Assembly: GCA_903772945.1 (NCBI GenBank)
Contig: CAICTM010000086.1
Location: 62,001-126,000, forward strand
Length of the DNA: 64,000 nucleotides
Direction: 5' to 3'
From: Seminavis robusta
Taxonomy: Eukaryota > Bacillariophyta > Bacillariophyceae > Naviculales > Naviculaceae
A program made the position numbers and the translations under genes. Position 1 is the stretch's first letter. Every line of letters begins with the position of its first letter. The notes below the pieces were generated by a model. That model searched no databases. It saw nothing but the letters and a program-made list of their open reading frames with translations, and was not told where the DNA came from. Shown here piece by piece: positions 32,083-41,803 of this stretch.

Positions 32083-34101
32083 CTATCGTCCCCATTCCCG
32101 ATACTCTCGTGAGCTCAGATATTCCGCGACGGTAATGTGTGGCACTCGTCTGTTTGACCGCAGTGTCATTTTGCATTCGCATGTCCCGACCACAGCTTTG
32201 CCTTCTCTATTGAGAGCCACCGCTGGAATTGGAGTTCCCAGTTTGCTATGCTTGCACTGAATGTTGCAGCACAAGGTGCAAGCCGTGCGAAGATTTGGAT
32301 CTTGCCTGACGCGCCTATACAGATACGCCACAGCGGGTGCCTTGCAGGAAGTTGACCACGAGAACACTTGTCCTGCCTCTCCCAGCTCCACCTTGACGAC
32401 CTCAAAAAAGGAAGCATTGGGACTGGGCTGTAGATTGTTGTCTTGCCTCCACCGGTTGACTTCTCTACGGGATGGTCCCAACTGCAGATCTGATAACGAA
32501 ACCAGAATAGATCCCTCGTGCATGGATGCAAACAAGCCCGCAATGTAGTGGTCAAGATGCCACTGCGACGCGGTCTGGGTAACCATTCGTTCTGCAAAAA
32601 CTCCATTAAAGTTGTTGACCACCACCTTGTTGGCTCTAGCAAGCCAATTGTGATTCGCATGATCCGCCAGGTCCCCATGCCTCAACAACACTTTACCTGG
32701 TTTGCGAAACTGTTATACCAAAGGGTGGTTGTCATGCAACGATGATGATGAGATTGCGCATCATGGGTGTACACTCTACTACTCCGCCATAATATCAGAT
32801 CATATCGTTCACTCACCCTTTCCCCATCGGTCTCGAGAGACATTTGTTCCAATTTGGCAGCAAATTGTTGACTGACATTGAATCTATCTCGTACGACTTC
32901 AATCCCTCTGGCTTCGCAACCTCTGCAATAGGCAGCTTGCAAGCAAAAGTTACCAATCCCGTGTCCAACATCGAGAAAGATATCCGTTCGCTTCAATCGC
33001 AGTATGTGAAAGACAAGCTGTTGTAGATGGATGAATGAATGAATGAATTTAGAGTGAGCCGCGCTTTCCCAAGAAGAAACAAGGAATACTATCCAACTAC
33101 TAGTATACGTACATCCGTCGCCTGCGGCAAAATACGTCCATATTGTGCATTTTGTTGTGTATCGGAATCTCCCGTTTCCACCCTGGAATTGGCCCTTCGT
33201 ACGGTGCTCGTTTTTTCGATTCGTTCGGCTCCCAATCGTTCCCACAGCGCCAAGAATTCCAAAAAAGAATAGAGTGAAGGATCGTGAGAATTGCCGTCTG
33301 GAATGGCAATATCGGCCAATGCTGCTTCGTTGACCAAGTCCCACCGGCCATTGTCCAATTCGAGTTTGTAAATCCATTGCGGTGTGGGTGGTAGTACTAC
33401 ATTTTGTGGAACATCCGGATCGTCCATAATCGAAGCATTGTCCCCACCCGCCCATCTGACACTGTGCACGCATCCTTCGAACCAGCCTTCTCCGGGAAAA
33501 TGCTGAAATAAAGGAGGGATAAGAACAATGATGAGAATCGTTAGAAAAAAGGTGGATTGTAAGGTAATAGCAACATCAATAGAAATATCACTAGAGGTAG
33601 ACGGCAAAAGCTGCCGTGTTCTGATGATGAGCCAATGGACGGACGTACTTTTCGTACTCTAGTTCCTTCTGAAAAGCGTTGCCTGGGAATCATGATTCCA
33701 TCCTGTTCGAGTTGTTGTTGTTGCTGCTGCTGATCCGCGTCTATCACTTGCCGTTGGCGCATCTGCATGAGTTCATCCCACGAATCCAGCGAGACTTGTC
33801 GCCATGTTTGTTTGGCAGCAAGAGACGTTGGCGCACGAGTAGTGACGGGAGTATCTACTAGCCGTCGTCGTTTTGACTCGTGGTGGTGTTGTTGTGACTC
33901 ATCATCGTCTTCTTCCGAGGAGGAGATTTCCTCCACCTGTCGTCGTCGCTTTCTCCGTTGTTCTTGTCGCTGCTGTTGGTCCAGCTGTCGATTATAGTGT
34001 TGCTTCCTTTGATGATACCAATAACTGTACACGCCAAATCCAGCTCGGGCCATCTCAAACAGCTTCTTGGCCAAAGCAAAGTATTTCTTTGGAGGAGGCA
34101 T
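32083..34101 (-). CDS. DOT1: DOT1-type histone H3K79 methyltransferase with a Tudor-like module (four exons)
   Basis: Exons: 34101-33649, 33502-33113, 33017-32817 and 32709-32083. GT-AG junctions are in frame, giving 556 aa. DOT1 enzymes transfer a methyl group from S-adenosylmethionine to histone H3 lysine 79 in nucleosomes. Residues 1-150 are basic and Gln-rich (KRRRQ, SKRRRL), fitting DNA binding and nuclear import. Residues about 152-205 (FPGEGWFEGCVHSVRW, WIYKLELDNGRWDLV) look like a Tudor/chromo-type barrel. The catalytic fold follows: FLDVGHGIGNFCLQAA at about 295-310 is SAM motif I (D297xGxG301), GIEVVRDRF holds the acidic ribose-binding residue, and VVVNNFNG at 377-384 is the NNF motif that lines the active site. 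HEGSILVSLSDL comes next. A C-terminal Cys cluster (CTLCCNIQCKH, then CECK) may bind zinc. The acceptor at 32710 was chosen because it alone keeps the frame. Confidence 0.9.
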
Positions 34102-34715
34102 GGTGCTGGTCTTGATTGTAAGAACTGTGACAGCAAATCTCCTTCACCTCCACACCAAGAACAGGTCCTTCTACTCGACTGTCGATGCTACGGAAAAGCG
34201 CCCAAGCACGGTGCTATTGGTCGGCACAGTTTGCAGTTATTACTGGCATGGGCATCAATCACAGACTACACTACTGCGGCGATGAATCGAATCTACTGTA
34301 CGCTGTTTGGTGAATGAGGAGCTGATAGTGAACTTCGAGAGGGCCGCTGCATGTGCCATGGTCACGGTGTGCGGTGTGACAATCAGAGTGATAGCAAAAC
34401 TAAGTCGGCTGAGCGGAATAACCCAAGAAAGCAGAACCTTCTCCCGCGATTCCAAAAGGTTAATGTACCTTAGACGGATCTTATCGAGTAGATGCGGTAA
34501 ACTTTAGGACAGTTTTGTAAATATTTACCCCATTGCATAGAACAATACCTGACTTCTTCGGGGTCGAGGAATTGTCATTGCCACTCCAAGCAACAACAGC
34601 ACCTGGTGGATGGTGGACAGCCGGCAACCGGTAACCTTACAATCTATATGTAACAATTGAGAGACCGTCTCCCGAAGACTAGTAGTACCGTCTCTCGTGG
34701 CCAGCTATTATCACC
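34102..34715. promoter_or_regulatory. Divergent spacer between DOT1 and HtrL-type genes
   Basis: 614 bp with no supported coding frame. It should hold the two opposed promoters. An ACCGGTAACC word occurs at about 34628. Confidence 0.5.
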
Positions 34716-35852
34716 ATGGCCCGAATAAATAGAAGAACAACGAGCAGATCGAGCAGAACACCGACCAAGAGCCCCAGATTCCTTGCAGTACTGTCCTTTT
34801 CTCTGGTGGCACTGGCATGTTACCGACAGCTTCCTCAAGCCAATAATATTATTCCCACTCTGTTTTCACCCACCTCCGAAAAAGATTCGTCTGCCATTCA
34901 AGTCACTGTACAGAGACAGGTTACGGAAGGACAAGCAAAACTGCAGCAGCTATTATCCACCAAAAAAGGACAACAATCCACAACAACATCATCGTCAAAA
35001 ACATATTATGACGAATCCCAAATTGTCAAATTCACCGACACACTGGTCACGGCTCCTCAGACGGTGGTGACTGCCTATTTCCAAGTCAAGTCCAAGCATT
35101 CCTCCAATAACTACGCCAAATGGATGAAAAATATGCTCAGCCTCGAAGATCCCATGGTTATCTTCCTCTCCCCCGCTTTGATTCCCGAAATCAAGGAATT
35201 ACGACAACACGCGCTCGATCGGACGGTCATTATCCCCATGGAAGTGGATCAAGTACCATTGGCCAAAAATTACAATGCATCCTTTTGGCAATGGCAACTG
35301 GATATTGACCGAGAGAAACGCATCCATCGATCTTATTTTGTCTTTTGGATTTGGCTCTCCAAATCCTGGTGGGTCACCGAAGCCATTCGACACAATTTCT
35401 TCAACAGTCAAGTCTTTGTCTGGTCCGATATGGGATGTTTTCGCGATCGAAATTACAATCACAAAACCATGGTGGCACGTATCGAAACCATTCCACGAAA
35501 TCGCATGCTCTTCTTGGCCCATCATCCCCTCAATGTGCCACCTGCAAGAATTTGGAACAACAAGTACACACAAAAACATCATTTTTATCATTCCGGAAGC
35601 ATCTTTGCGGGATATGCCGATACATTTATACAATTCGAACAGTATTTCATGGACACGCTGCAGGAATTCCTCGATCGGGACATGTTTATCGGTGAAGATC
35701 AACTGGTCATGCAATCGACGTGTCTGATGCATCCGGATATTTGTGCCTACATTGATCACGTGCATGTCAACGACAATCATTACTTTGGATTGCGGTATGT
35801 ACTCCATAGAGGAGGGAATTATACCTATTGGTATCCACCTTCTTTGGCGTGA
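34716..35852 (+). CDS. HtrL/YibB-family type II membrane protein, 378 aa
   Basis: ATG at 34716 (tcaccATGg). Residues 1-20 are basic and Ser/Arg-rich, and about 22-38 (FLAVLSFSLVALACYR) form a signal anchor, giving Golgi type II topology. The luminal domain from about 100 matches the HtrL/YibB family (bacterial LPS-locus and eukaryotic proteins of glycosyltransferase-like fold). Blocks are VVTAYFQVKSKHSSNNYAKW, YFVFWIWLSKSWWVTEAI, FVWSDMGCFRD (the conserved DxGCFR), HHFYHSGSIFAGY and FIGEDQLVM near the end. The biochemical activity of the family is not established; a role in glycan assembly is inferred. It has no intron, and length fits the family plus a Ser/Thr/Gln stem (residues 40-100). Confidence 0.85.
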   Translation: MARINRRTTSRSSRTPTKSPRFLAVLSFSLVALACYRQLPQANNIIPTLFSPTSEKDSSAIQVTVQRQVTEGQAKLQQLLSTKKGQQSTTTSSSKTYYDESQIVKFTDTLVTAPQTVVTAYFQVKSKHSSNNYAKWMKNMLSLEDPMVIFLSPALIPEIKELRQHALDRTVIIPMEVDQVPLAKNYNASFWQWQLDIDREKRIHRSYFVFWIWLSKSWWVTEAIRHNFFNSQVFVWSDMGCFRDRNYNHKTMVARIETIPRNRMLFLAHHPLNVPPARIWNNKYTQKHHFYHSGSIFAGYADTFIQFEQYFMDTLQEFLDRDMFIGEDQLVMQSTCLMHPDICAYIDHVHVNDNHYFGLRYVLHRGGNYTYWYPPSLA

Positions 35853-36753
35853 GAACTGAACTGAAGGCCGCACGTAGGAGGATTCCAACCAAGACAACAA
35901 GACAACATGCAGGAGCTGCACACCAACAGCACGTTGCGCTGCATTGGTCAACAATTATTGGAAGGTGGTCCATCCAAGGAACCAACCAACCATCAAGGAT
36001 CTCTGAAAGGGGAAATCTCTATCCAGAGAGTTGGAGAAATAACGGTAGCAGCGCTAAGGGATAAAACTAGCCAGATTTGCCGTGTCAAGCCAGTTGTTGT
36101 GGCTACTGGCTAGCATTGTACACTACGGTAGGTTCGGGCTAGTATACACGGAATGAAAGTCAAATTATTTCTCTGCATGAAATTCAAGCTAGAAGCCAGC
36201 TATTTGCACAGCCCACATCACCATGAATGATGTGGTACCTTGATCCTCCTTGTCATTCTCCTTTGCGCACTGCAGAATTTCTGGCTAGGTTGCCAATTCT
36301 TGCTGCCCCTTGGGATCATGGGCATACTAGTACTTCAGTATCTATAGCTAGCTAGGTCCCAATTCCCAAGAGCCAGTTAGTTTCTTGTTTGGTCTCCCGA
36401 GGCCACGTAGTTTGTCAACTACAATGTCGACTGGCTACCTAATCTCATTGTAGACACTCGCCTATTGATTGGAATCTATCTGGAAGCTAAACTTCACTTC
36501 CGAGTTGAACTCCAACTTCTAACCTGCCACTTGTACTCTGAAAGAGGAACCAATGACACTGCAAAGAGCCCCGAGGCATTCCAATCCCTAAGAGCACGGC
36601 ATCACATTTCTCTCTCAAATAATATGCACCTCTGGGATCCCACCACACCGCAGAGATCTCAACATCTTTTTTTCAAAAAAGTCCATTCTATGGGTAATAT
36701 ATATACTTGCTTTCTCTTCCAGCAACACCATGCAACTGAACGACAACTGCACT
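35853..36753. other. 901-bp spacer
   Basis: No gene is supported. The sequence has CTAG-rich words (TAGCTAGCTAGG near 36348) and AT-rich parts, with a TAATATATATAC run at about 36696. It lies between the ends of two convergent genes. Confidence 0.5.
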
Positions 36754-37359
36754 CTAGGCTTTGTAGGAAAGCTTCAAAAAGATCTTTCCATTGGCGGTAA
36801 TCACATTTCTGTCGACCACACGGTCAATTTCCATGGGAGTTTCCGTCAATCCCAACTTTTCCAAATTGATTTTGCACCATCCCAACTTATCATCAAAACT
36901 ACCGGTATCATCATCTTTGATCTTGCAGGTCAATACCATATTGTCGAGCGTGGGGATGTTAAAGGTGAAGGATTCTCCGTAGACTGGATTGAGATTGTCG
37001 TTCTTGATACTCGACTTTTGAAATCCGTAATCCACATCCTTGATCTGATGCCATAGGATGTATGATTTATACAAGGTATATCACAAAAAGAAAAAGCAAA
37101 GGAAGAAAGGGTCAGCGAATGAATGAATACGAAAGCAAAGCAAAGCAAAGCAAAGCAAAGCAAAAGCAAAAGCAAAGCAAAGATATGCCTCGACTCTGGC
37201 ACCCAGTGCTATGCTGACAGGCATAGCATCATGCGCTGTTCACACACTCACCCAATTGTCCTGTTCCAATTCAAAGCGAACATAAGGATCACTGGCAGTC
37301 ATGAGATCCGCATTGGGCAGGTTGGTGCATTTGTCAAGGTAAATGGTGAGAACTCCCAT
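36754..37359 (-). CDS. Single C2-domain protein, 132 aa (two exons)
   Basis: Exon 1 is 37359-37252, the intron 37251-37045 (207 bp) and exon 2 37044-36754. The product is essentially one C2 domain: MGVLTIYLDKCTNLPNADLM, then TASDPYVRFELE (first calcium loop, Asp18 and Asp24), LNPVYGESFTFNI, and KDDDTGSFDDKLG (second calcium loop). The calcium-coordinating acidic residues are kept, so calcium-dependent membrane binding is likely; partners are unknown. It resembles the small plant/protist C2 proteins rather than synaptotagmins. The intron is longer than its neighbours because it contains an AAAGC microsatellite. It shares a 416-bp divergent region with the DCP2 gene. Confidence 0.88.
37132..37184. 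repeat. AAAGC microsatellite inside the C2-gene intron
   Basis: About seven to ten tandem AAAGC units with some AAAAGC variants, ending near 37184, wholly within the intron. Confidence 0.85.
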
Positions 37360-37775
37360 GGTGGTGCTGATACAGTGCAATGAAATTGAGTGATATGATT
37401 TGATTTGATATGATAGCTCTCTTTTATGATGATATGATGCTGATGTAATGATGTTTGGTTGATCTTGAGATTCGATTCTCAAGCGAATGGAGGGAGTTCT
37501 TCCTTGCTTGGGTTGTGGGAGTTGTTCCGCGGAAGATGGTCGGTTGGACAATGAAACTTGCATCGCCAAAATCTGGCCGACCGCACCTCATCACGCGCGC
37601 TTGTACGTAGGGTTAAGGCTGTTTTTTGGATCCTATCGCAGCGACAGGAAAGAAGCATGATCATGCATGAAAGAGACAACGATGGTCGAACAGATCGCGC
37701 ACTTGGATAACACCCCCCAAAGATCCTTCATTGACATACTATTATTGCAAGTAGACCATAGTTATTACTAATAAA
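37360..37775. promoter_or_regulatory. Divergent spacer between C2 and DCP2 genes
   Basis: 416 bp. It has an AT-rich patch of TGATATGATTTGATTTGATATGAT-like words at about 37390-37440. No gene is supported. Confidence 0.5.
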
Positions 37776-39572
37776 ATGACGAGCAACACTGCTACTACAA
37801 GTGCTACTCTACCGAACTGGCACAGTCCAGTCAGTGAGATTGATGATCCTGCTGTGCTACAAGCCTTTCAAGATGCGTTGGAAGATGTGCACACCCGCTT
37901 TCTCCTAAATTTACCATCGGAAGAATTGGCCACGGCCGATCGTATTTTGTTCCAGATTGAACAGGCATGGTGGTTTTACGAAGATTGGATTTGCGATCAA
38001 CAACAAGCCGCACAACAAGAATCGCTGTTGCCGCGGTTCAAGCATTTGAAACCGTTTGCCGTGGAAATGTTTCAATTTTCGCCGCTCCTGCAAATTGCCC
38101 AATTTCCCGCCATGTGGGATAAATTCTCCAAGTACAAGCGCAAAATCTCCACGTATGGGTGTATTCTGTTGAATGTGGATTGTACCAAGATTGTGCTGTG
38201 TCAAGATTACAATAGCAAATCGTGGACGTTCCCCGCGGGCAAGATCAATCAAGGAGAAGAAGGCATTGACGCGGCGACACGAGAGACGTACGAAGAAACG
38301 GGATTTGATGTCAATTGTCGGTTGGGACTGACACAACAACAGCAACAACATGCCACAACAACAACGTGGAAACATCCGTTGCAAGAAAAGGATGCCGTTG
38401 CCTTTACCGAAGATGGTGGCAAGCATCGAACCTATTACATTTGTCATGGTGTCCCCGAGGAATTTCCCTTTGGACCGGTCGTGCGCAAGGAAATTGCGGC
38501 GGTCGAATGGCATCCCTTGGAAAAGGTCCCCAAACGAAACTATGCCGTTCTCCCCATTCTACCCAAAGTTCGTCGATGGATCAAACGGAACGTGCACAAC
38601 AACAAAACACCCAAAAAGGGACGCGACAAGTCCAATCAACGGGCCAAATCCAATCCCAAACAAATAATTCAACAGCAGCAGCAACAACGACAGGCCACAC
38701 CCACCAACAATAACAAACAAAATAACAACAATACGCCTCTCAAAAGCAACAAGACACCCGGTCGCAAAGGACAAGACAGTAATACGACTAATCGCAAGAC
38801 ACCCAATCGCGGCGACCGCAAAAAACAAGGGTCTCGTGGCAAAGTACGACAAGACGATCCGCTCTTGGTCACGGGCTTGGCAGCTGTTGGGGCGGAAAAT
38901 CGATGGAGCGAAGAAGAAATGTTTCAAGCCAATGAACGAATTCTCGGACGAAAAATTGAATACGACGGTAACCCACACGTATTCTCGGAAGAAGGATTTC
39001 AGGGCATGGATCCACATCATTTTCATATTGTGGGCGGTAACTTTTTGAATTCCAATACGGCCACATTGGCACCACCGCCACCCACCAGTCGATTGCAACA
39101 TTTGTTTCATTCTGGTGGTAACGCAGCTGCTGCTGGCGGCAGCGATCCGGAAGTATTGACTCCCTTTTTTTCCAATGACGGAGCCACGCCGTGGGGAGAA
39201 GTGGTGCCAGAAGTCAAGGAATCCGTGGCATCGCCCGAACGTCATTTAATGTTGACGGATCGGTCTTCCACCAAATTAGCTACTACCAAACCACCGCCCA
39301 AGAAAAAGAATCCAAAGGCCATTATGGCGACCGCCGACAATGATTCTGATTTGGTGTTCATGACGGATGAAGAAATCACAGCCAAGAGTCAAAAAGAAAA
39401 ACTGGCCGGCAACAACAGGCAACAACAACGACTCGAGCAACAGTACCAACAAGATGTGCTCGATGTGCAACGTTGGGTCAAGAGTTTACCACAGGGACCG
39501 CCCACCGAGCGTTTTGGAGAGTTCAAATTCAATGTGGATGCGTTGATGGATGCCTTTTATGCACATTATTAG
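37776..39572 (+). CDS. DCP2: mRNA-decapping enzyme DCP2, 598 aa
   Basis: ATG at 37776, single exon. DCP2 removes the m7G cap from mRNA, releasing m7GDP, in cytoplasmic P-bodies. The all-helical regulatory domain is at about 20-118 (LEDVHTRFLLNLPSEELATADRILFQIEQAWWFYEDW, broken over positions 36-71). The Nudix domain follows, with the Nudix box at G155-F177 (GKINQGEEGIDAATRETYEE, then TGF), including the metal-binding REx2EE (E170, E173, E174). Box B-like residues end near VEWHPLEKVP. The C-terminal ~300 residues are Gln/Asn/Lys-rich and disordered, with a conserved-looking block ENRWSEEEMFQANERILGR and a final FGEFKFNVDALMDAFYAHY. The last resembles a short helical interaction motif. The order and spacing of domains match DCP2 across eukaryotes. 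Confidence 0.95.
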   Translation: MTSNTATTSATLPNWHSPVSEIDDPAVLQAFQDALEDVHTRFLLNLPSEELATADRILFQIEQAWWFYEDWICDQQQAAQQESLLPRFKHLKPFAVEMFQFSPLLQIAQFPAMWDKFSKYKRKISTYGCILLNVDCTKIVLCQDYNSKSWTFPAGKINQGEEGIDAATRETYEETGFDVNCRLGLTQQQQQHATTTTWKHPLQEKDAVAFTEDGGKHRTYYICHGVPEEFPFGPVVRKEIAAVEWHPLEKVPKRNYAVLPILPKVRRWIKRNVHNNKTPKKGRDKSNQRAKSNPKQIIQQQQQQRQATPTNNNKQNNNNTPLKSNKTPGRKGQDSNTTNRKTPNRGDRKKQGSRGKVRQDDPLLVTGLAAVGAENRWSEEEMFQANERILGRKIEYDGNPHVFSEEGFQGMDPHHFHIVGGNFLNSNTATLAPPPPTSRLQHLFHSGGNAAAAGGSDPEVLTPFFSNDGATPWGEVVPEVKESVASPERHLMLTDRSSTKLATTKPPPKKKNPKAIMATADNDSDLVFMTDEEITAKSQKEKLAGNNRQQQRLEQQYQQDVLDVQRWVKSLPQGPPTERFGEFKFNVDALMDAFYAHY

Positions 39573-39878
39573 GTACGATAGGTACTGAATCTAAAGTAGG
39601 GCTGACTTGAAGTACAAATGATGTGAAACACGTCTAGAAGTTAAAAATAGTTGATTTGTACACTTGAGGAGCCAACTCGGCGCAGCTTTCCCTCAGGCTA
39701 TTTATTCATCGAAGACCGCCCAGAGCCAGCTTTATGTCTCAATCTTCTCTTTCATTGATTGTCGCTTGAGTACCATACCTCCACTTGCACTAGCGCAAGG
39801 TAGCATTTCGAGAAACGAGCCAACCAACACACTCATCAGTGCAACACAGCATTATCATCGTCATTAATATTATCATCA
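39573..39878. other. Convergent spacer DCP2/PheRS
   Basis: 306 bp of 3' flanks ending in an ATCATC-type run (39853-39880). No gene is seen. Confidence 0.5.
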
Positions 39879-41168
39879 TCATCGCAACTCGACTCCCAAT
39901 CGATCCTGTGTCAACGTTCGTACTTGCTCTTGTAGCGCGTCAATCTCTTGATTGGTGAGTGATCGATCCATGGATCGGTAGGTGATGCGATAGCAATGAC
40001 TGGTGCGTTGTGTTTTGGGATGCACAAAGGAATCAATCAATGTCAATTGTTCCACCAAATCTCCTGCCACTTCTCGCACGACTTCGGACAAGTCATTTTC
40101 ACAAAATGCGTTGGCGTCTGGAGCCAACCAAAAAGACATGTCCTTGAGACACGGTGGATATTTGGAATAGGGTTGAAACGTGTTGATTGTTCCAGCTTGA
40201 AACTGTTTATGAAATCGTTGGTCGGTGGACCAAAAGAGTCGAATATCGGGTATCGCAAACAAGACCATGGCCAATCGTTCCAATCCCAATCCAAATGCCC
40301 ATCCCGATGTTTGTGAAGGGTCCATTCCGGCATTTTGAATAATATCGGGATGAATCACTCCACATCCCAATACTTCCAACCAGTCGTCTTGATAGTAGAC
40401 TTCCAATTCGAGCGATGGATGGGTAAAGGGAAAGTAGGCATCGACCCATCGGACCGGCGTGTCGGCGCCAAAGAGTGCCTTGGCCATGCCTTCGAGACCG
40501 TGTTGCAAATCGGCCTGAATTGATTCTTCTGTATTGTCGGATGTATCAAACAACTTGACACCTTCCATTTGATGAAAGACGGGATAATGCGAGGCATCAA
40601 TTTCATCTCGTCGATAGACATCTCCCGTGACCAAGAATTGTCGTTTGTGTTGCTTCAAGAGGTCGACTTGATGGGCACTGGTGTGACATCGTAACACAGT
40701 CGTTGGATTCAAATAGTACGTGTCCGTCTTTTGCCGACTGACGTGATCTTGAGGAATGCGGAGCAAGTCAAAATTGGCGTTGGTCGAAACGACGGGATGG
40801 AGATTTTGAATCAATTCGAATTTATTGTTGTTGTCACTATTAGTGGTATTCCAATAGTCATGAATCAGTTCCTTGATGGTACAGAGAGGATGATTCGTTC
40901 GATGGTGGAGATTGACTCCCACTCGAGACGCAATGTGTTCCGAGACATTGCAGTAGGGATCCGATAAATCCAGGCCGTGATGGGCATTCAAGACGTCCTT
41001 GCTGTCACAATCAATGATATCACTGTTATTGGTAGGCTCGGTAGTAGCACTGGCGGAAAAGCAACGAGGAGAGGGTATCCTGGTGGATATTAGCAACGGA
41101 ATTCGACCACCCGGCAGTCTTCGACGGGCCAGGGAAGCAGCAGTAGATACTCGAAGGGACATCATCAT
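39879..41168 (-). CDS. FARS2: Organellar (mitochondrial-type) phenylalanyl-tRNA synthetase, 429 aa
   Basis: The ATG at 41168 is the first of three in a row (MMMSLRVS). The monomeric organellar PheRS charges tRNA-Phe. The N-terminal ~40 residues are Arg/Ser/Ala-rich with no acidic residues (SLARRRLPGG, RCFSASATT), a transit peptide for mitochondria and perhaps also the plastid. Class II motifs are present: motif 2 in GDVYRRDEIDASHYPVFHQM and motif 3 in FGLGLERLAMVLF. Phe-binding elements include TSAHQVDLL and LEVLGCGVIHPDI. The C-terminal anticodon-binding (FDX-ACB) domain begins KYPPCLKDMSFWL and ends TLTQDRLGVELR. Length equals the family's usual size. Single exon. Confidence 0.95.
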   Translation of the reverse strand: MMMSLRVSTAASLARRRLPGGRIPLLISTRIPSPRCFSASATTEPTNNSDIIDCDSKDVLNAHHGLDLSDPYCNVSEHIASRVGVNLHHRTNHPLCTIKELIHDYWNTTNSDNNNKFELIQNLHPVVSTNANFDLLRIPQDHVSRQKTDTYYLNPTTVLRCHTSAHQVDLLKQHKRQFLVTGDVYRRDEIDASHYPVFHQMEGVKLFDTSDNTEESIQADLQHGLEGMAKALFGADTPVRWVDAYFPFTHPSLELEVYYQDDWLEVLGCGVIHPDIIQNAGMDPSQTSGWAFGLGLERLAMVLFAIPDIRLFWSTDQRFHKQFQAGTINTFQPYSKYPPCLKDMSFWLAPDANAFCENDLSEVVREVAGDLVEQLTLIDSFVHPKTQRTSHCYRITYRSMDRSLTNQEIDALQEQVRTLTQDRLGVELR

Positions 41169-41803
41169 GGCAGATAGATAGCAATAGATAACAGTAGTAG
41201 AGAAAGGTCGACGGCCAATGGCAAGATATCAAAGTGGCGATTGGATGGAGGACAAAGGTCCCCAAAAGATCTTGATTTTATCCTTAACTCTATGTATGTT
41301 CTAAGTAGTTTGCATTATTTGCTGAGCTGTGAACTTCTCTTCAAGTGCTTCTTCAAAAGATGCAGTGCACCAAGATTTATGCAATTCAAGCTGTTATTAA
41401 ATCACGTAACGTGTTTCAAGTGAAGTAGTGGCTCATTTCGTTAAACAAACAGGTGAACAATGACTGCTTAGCGCCCGACTTCAACAGTCTTCTTACGCTC
41501 ATCAATCCGTGATGACGACTTCAGAATGTCACGAAGTTGACGTTCCAAGCTCTTTCCGCTGACTCGTCACTCGAACCAAAGCAATGCACGTACCGATGGG
41601 AGATTTGAGAAGCTATTTGAGATTCGATTCATTCGGCCACTCGACGAGTAGCCCAAGCAAGAGGCAAACACAAAGTATCGTACATCCGCGCCATCTCCCT
41701 TTGCTGGGTTTAGACCTTGCTGTCCACACATCCCTAATAGGCTACCCAAATATCTATTCTCGTTATCTCATTGCAGATTGTTGCAACAAACACTCACTCC
41801 ACG
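41169..41803. promoter_or_regulatory. Divergent spacer PheRS/receptor
   Basis: 635 bp, moderately AT-rich, with no supported gene or repeat. Confidence 0.45.
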
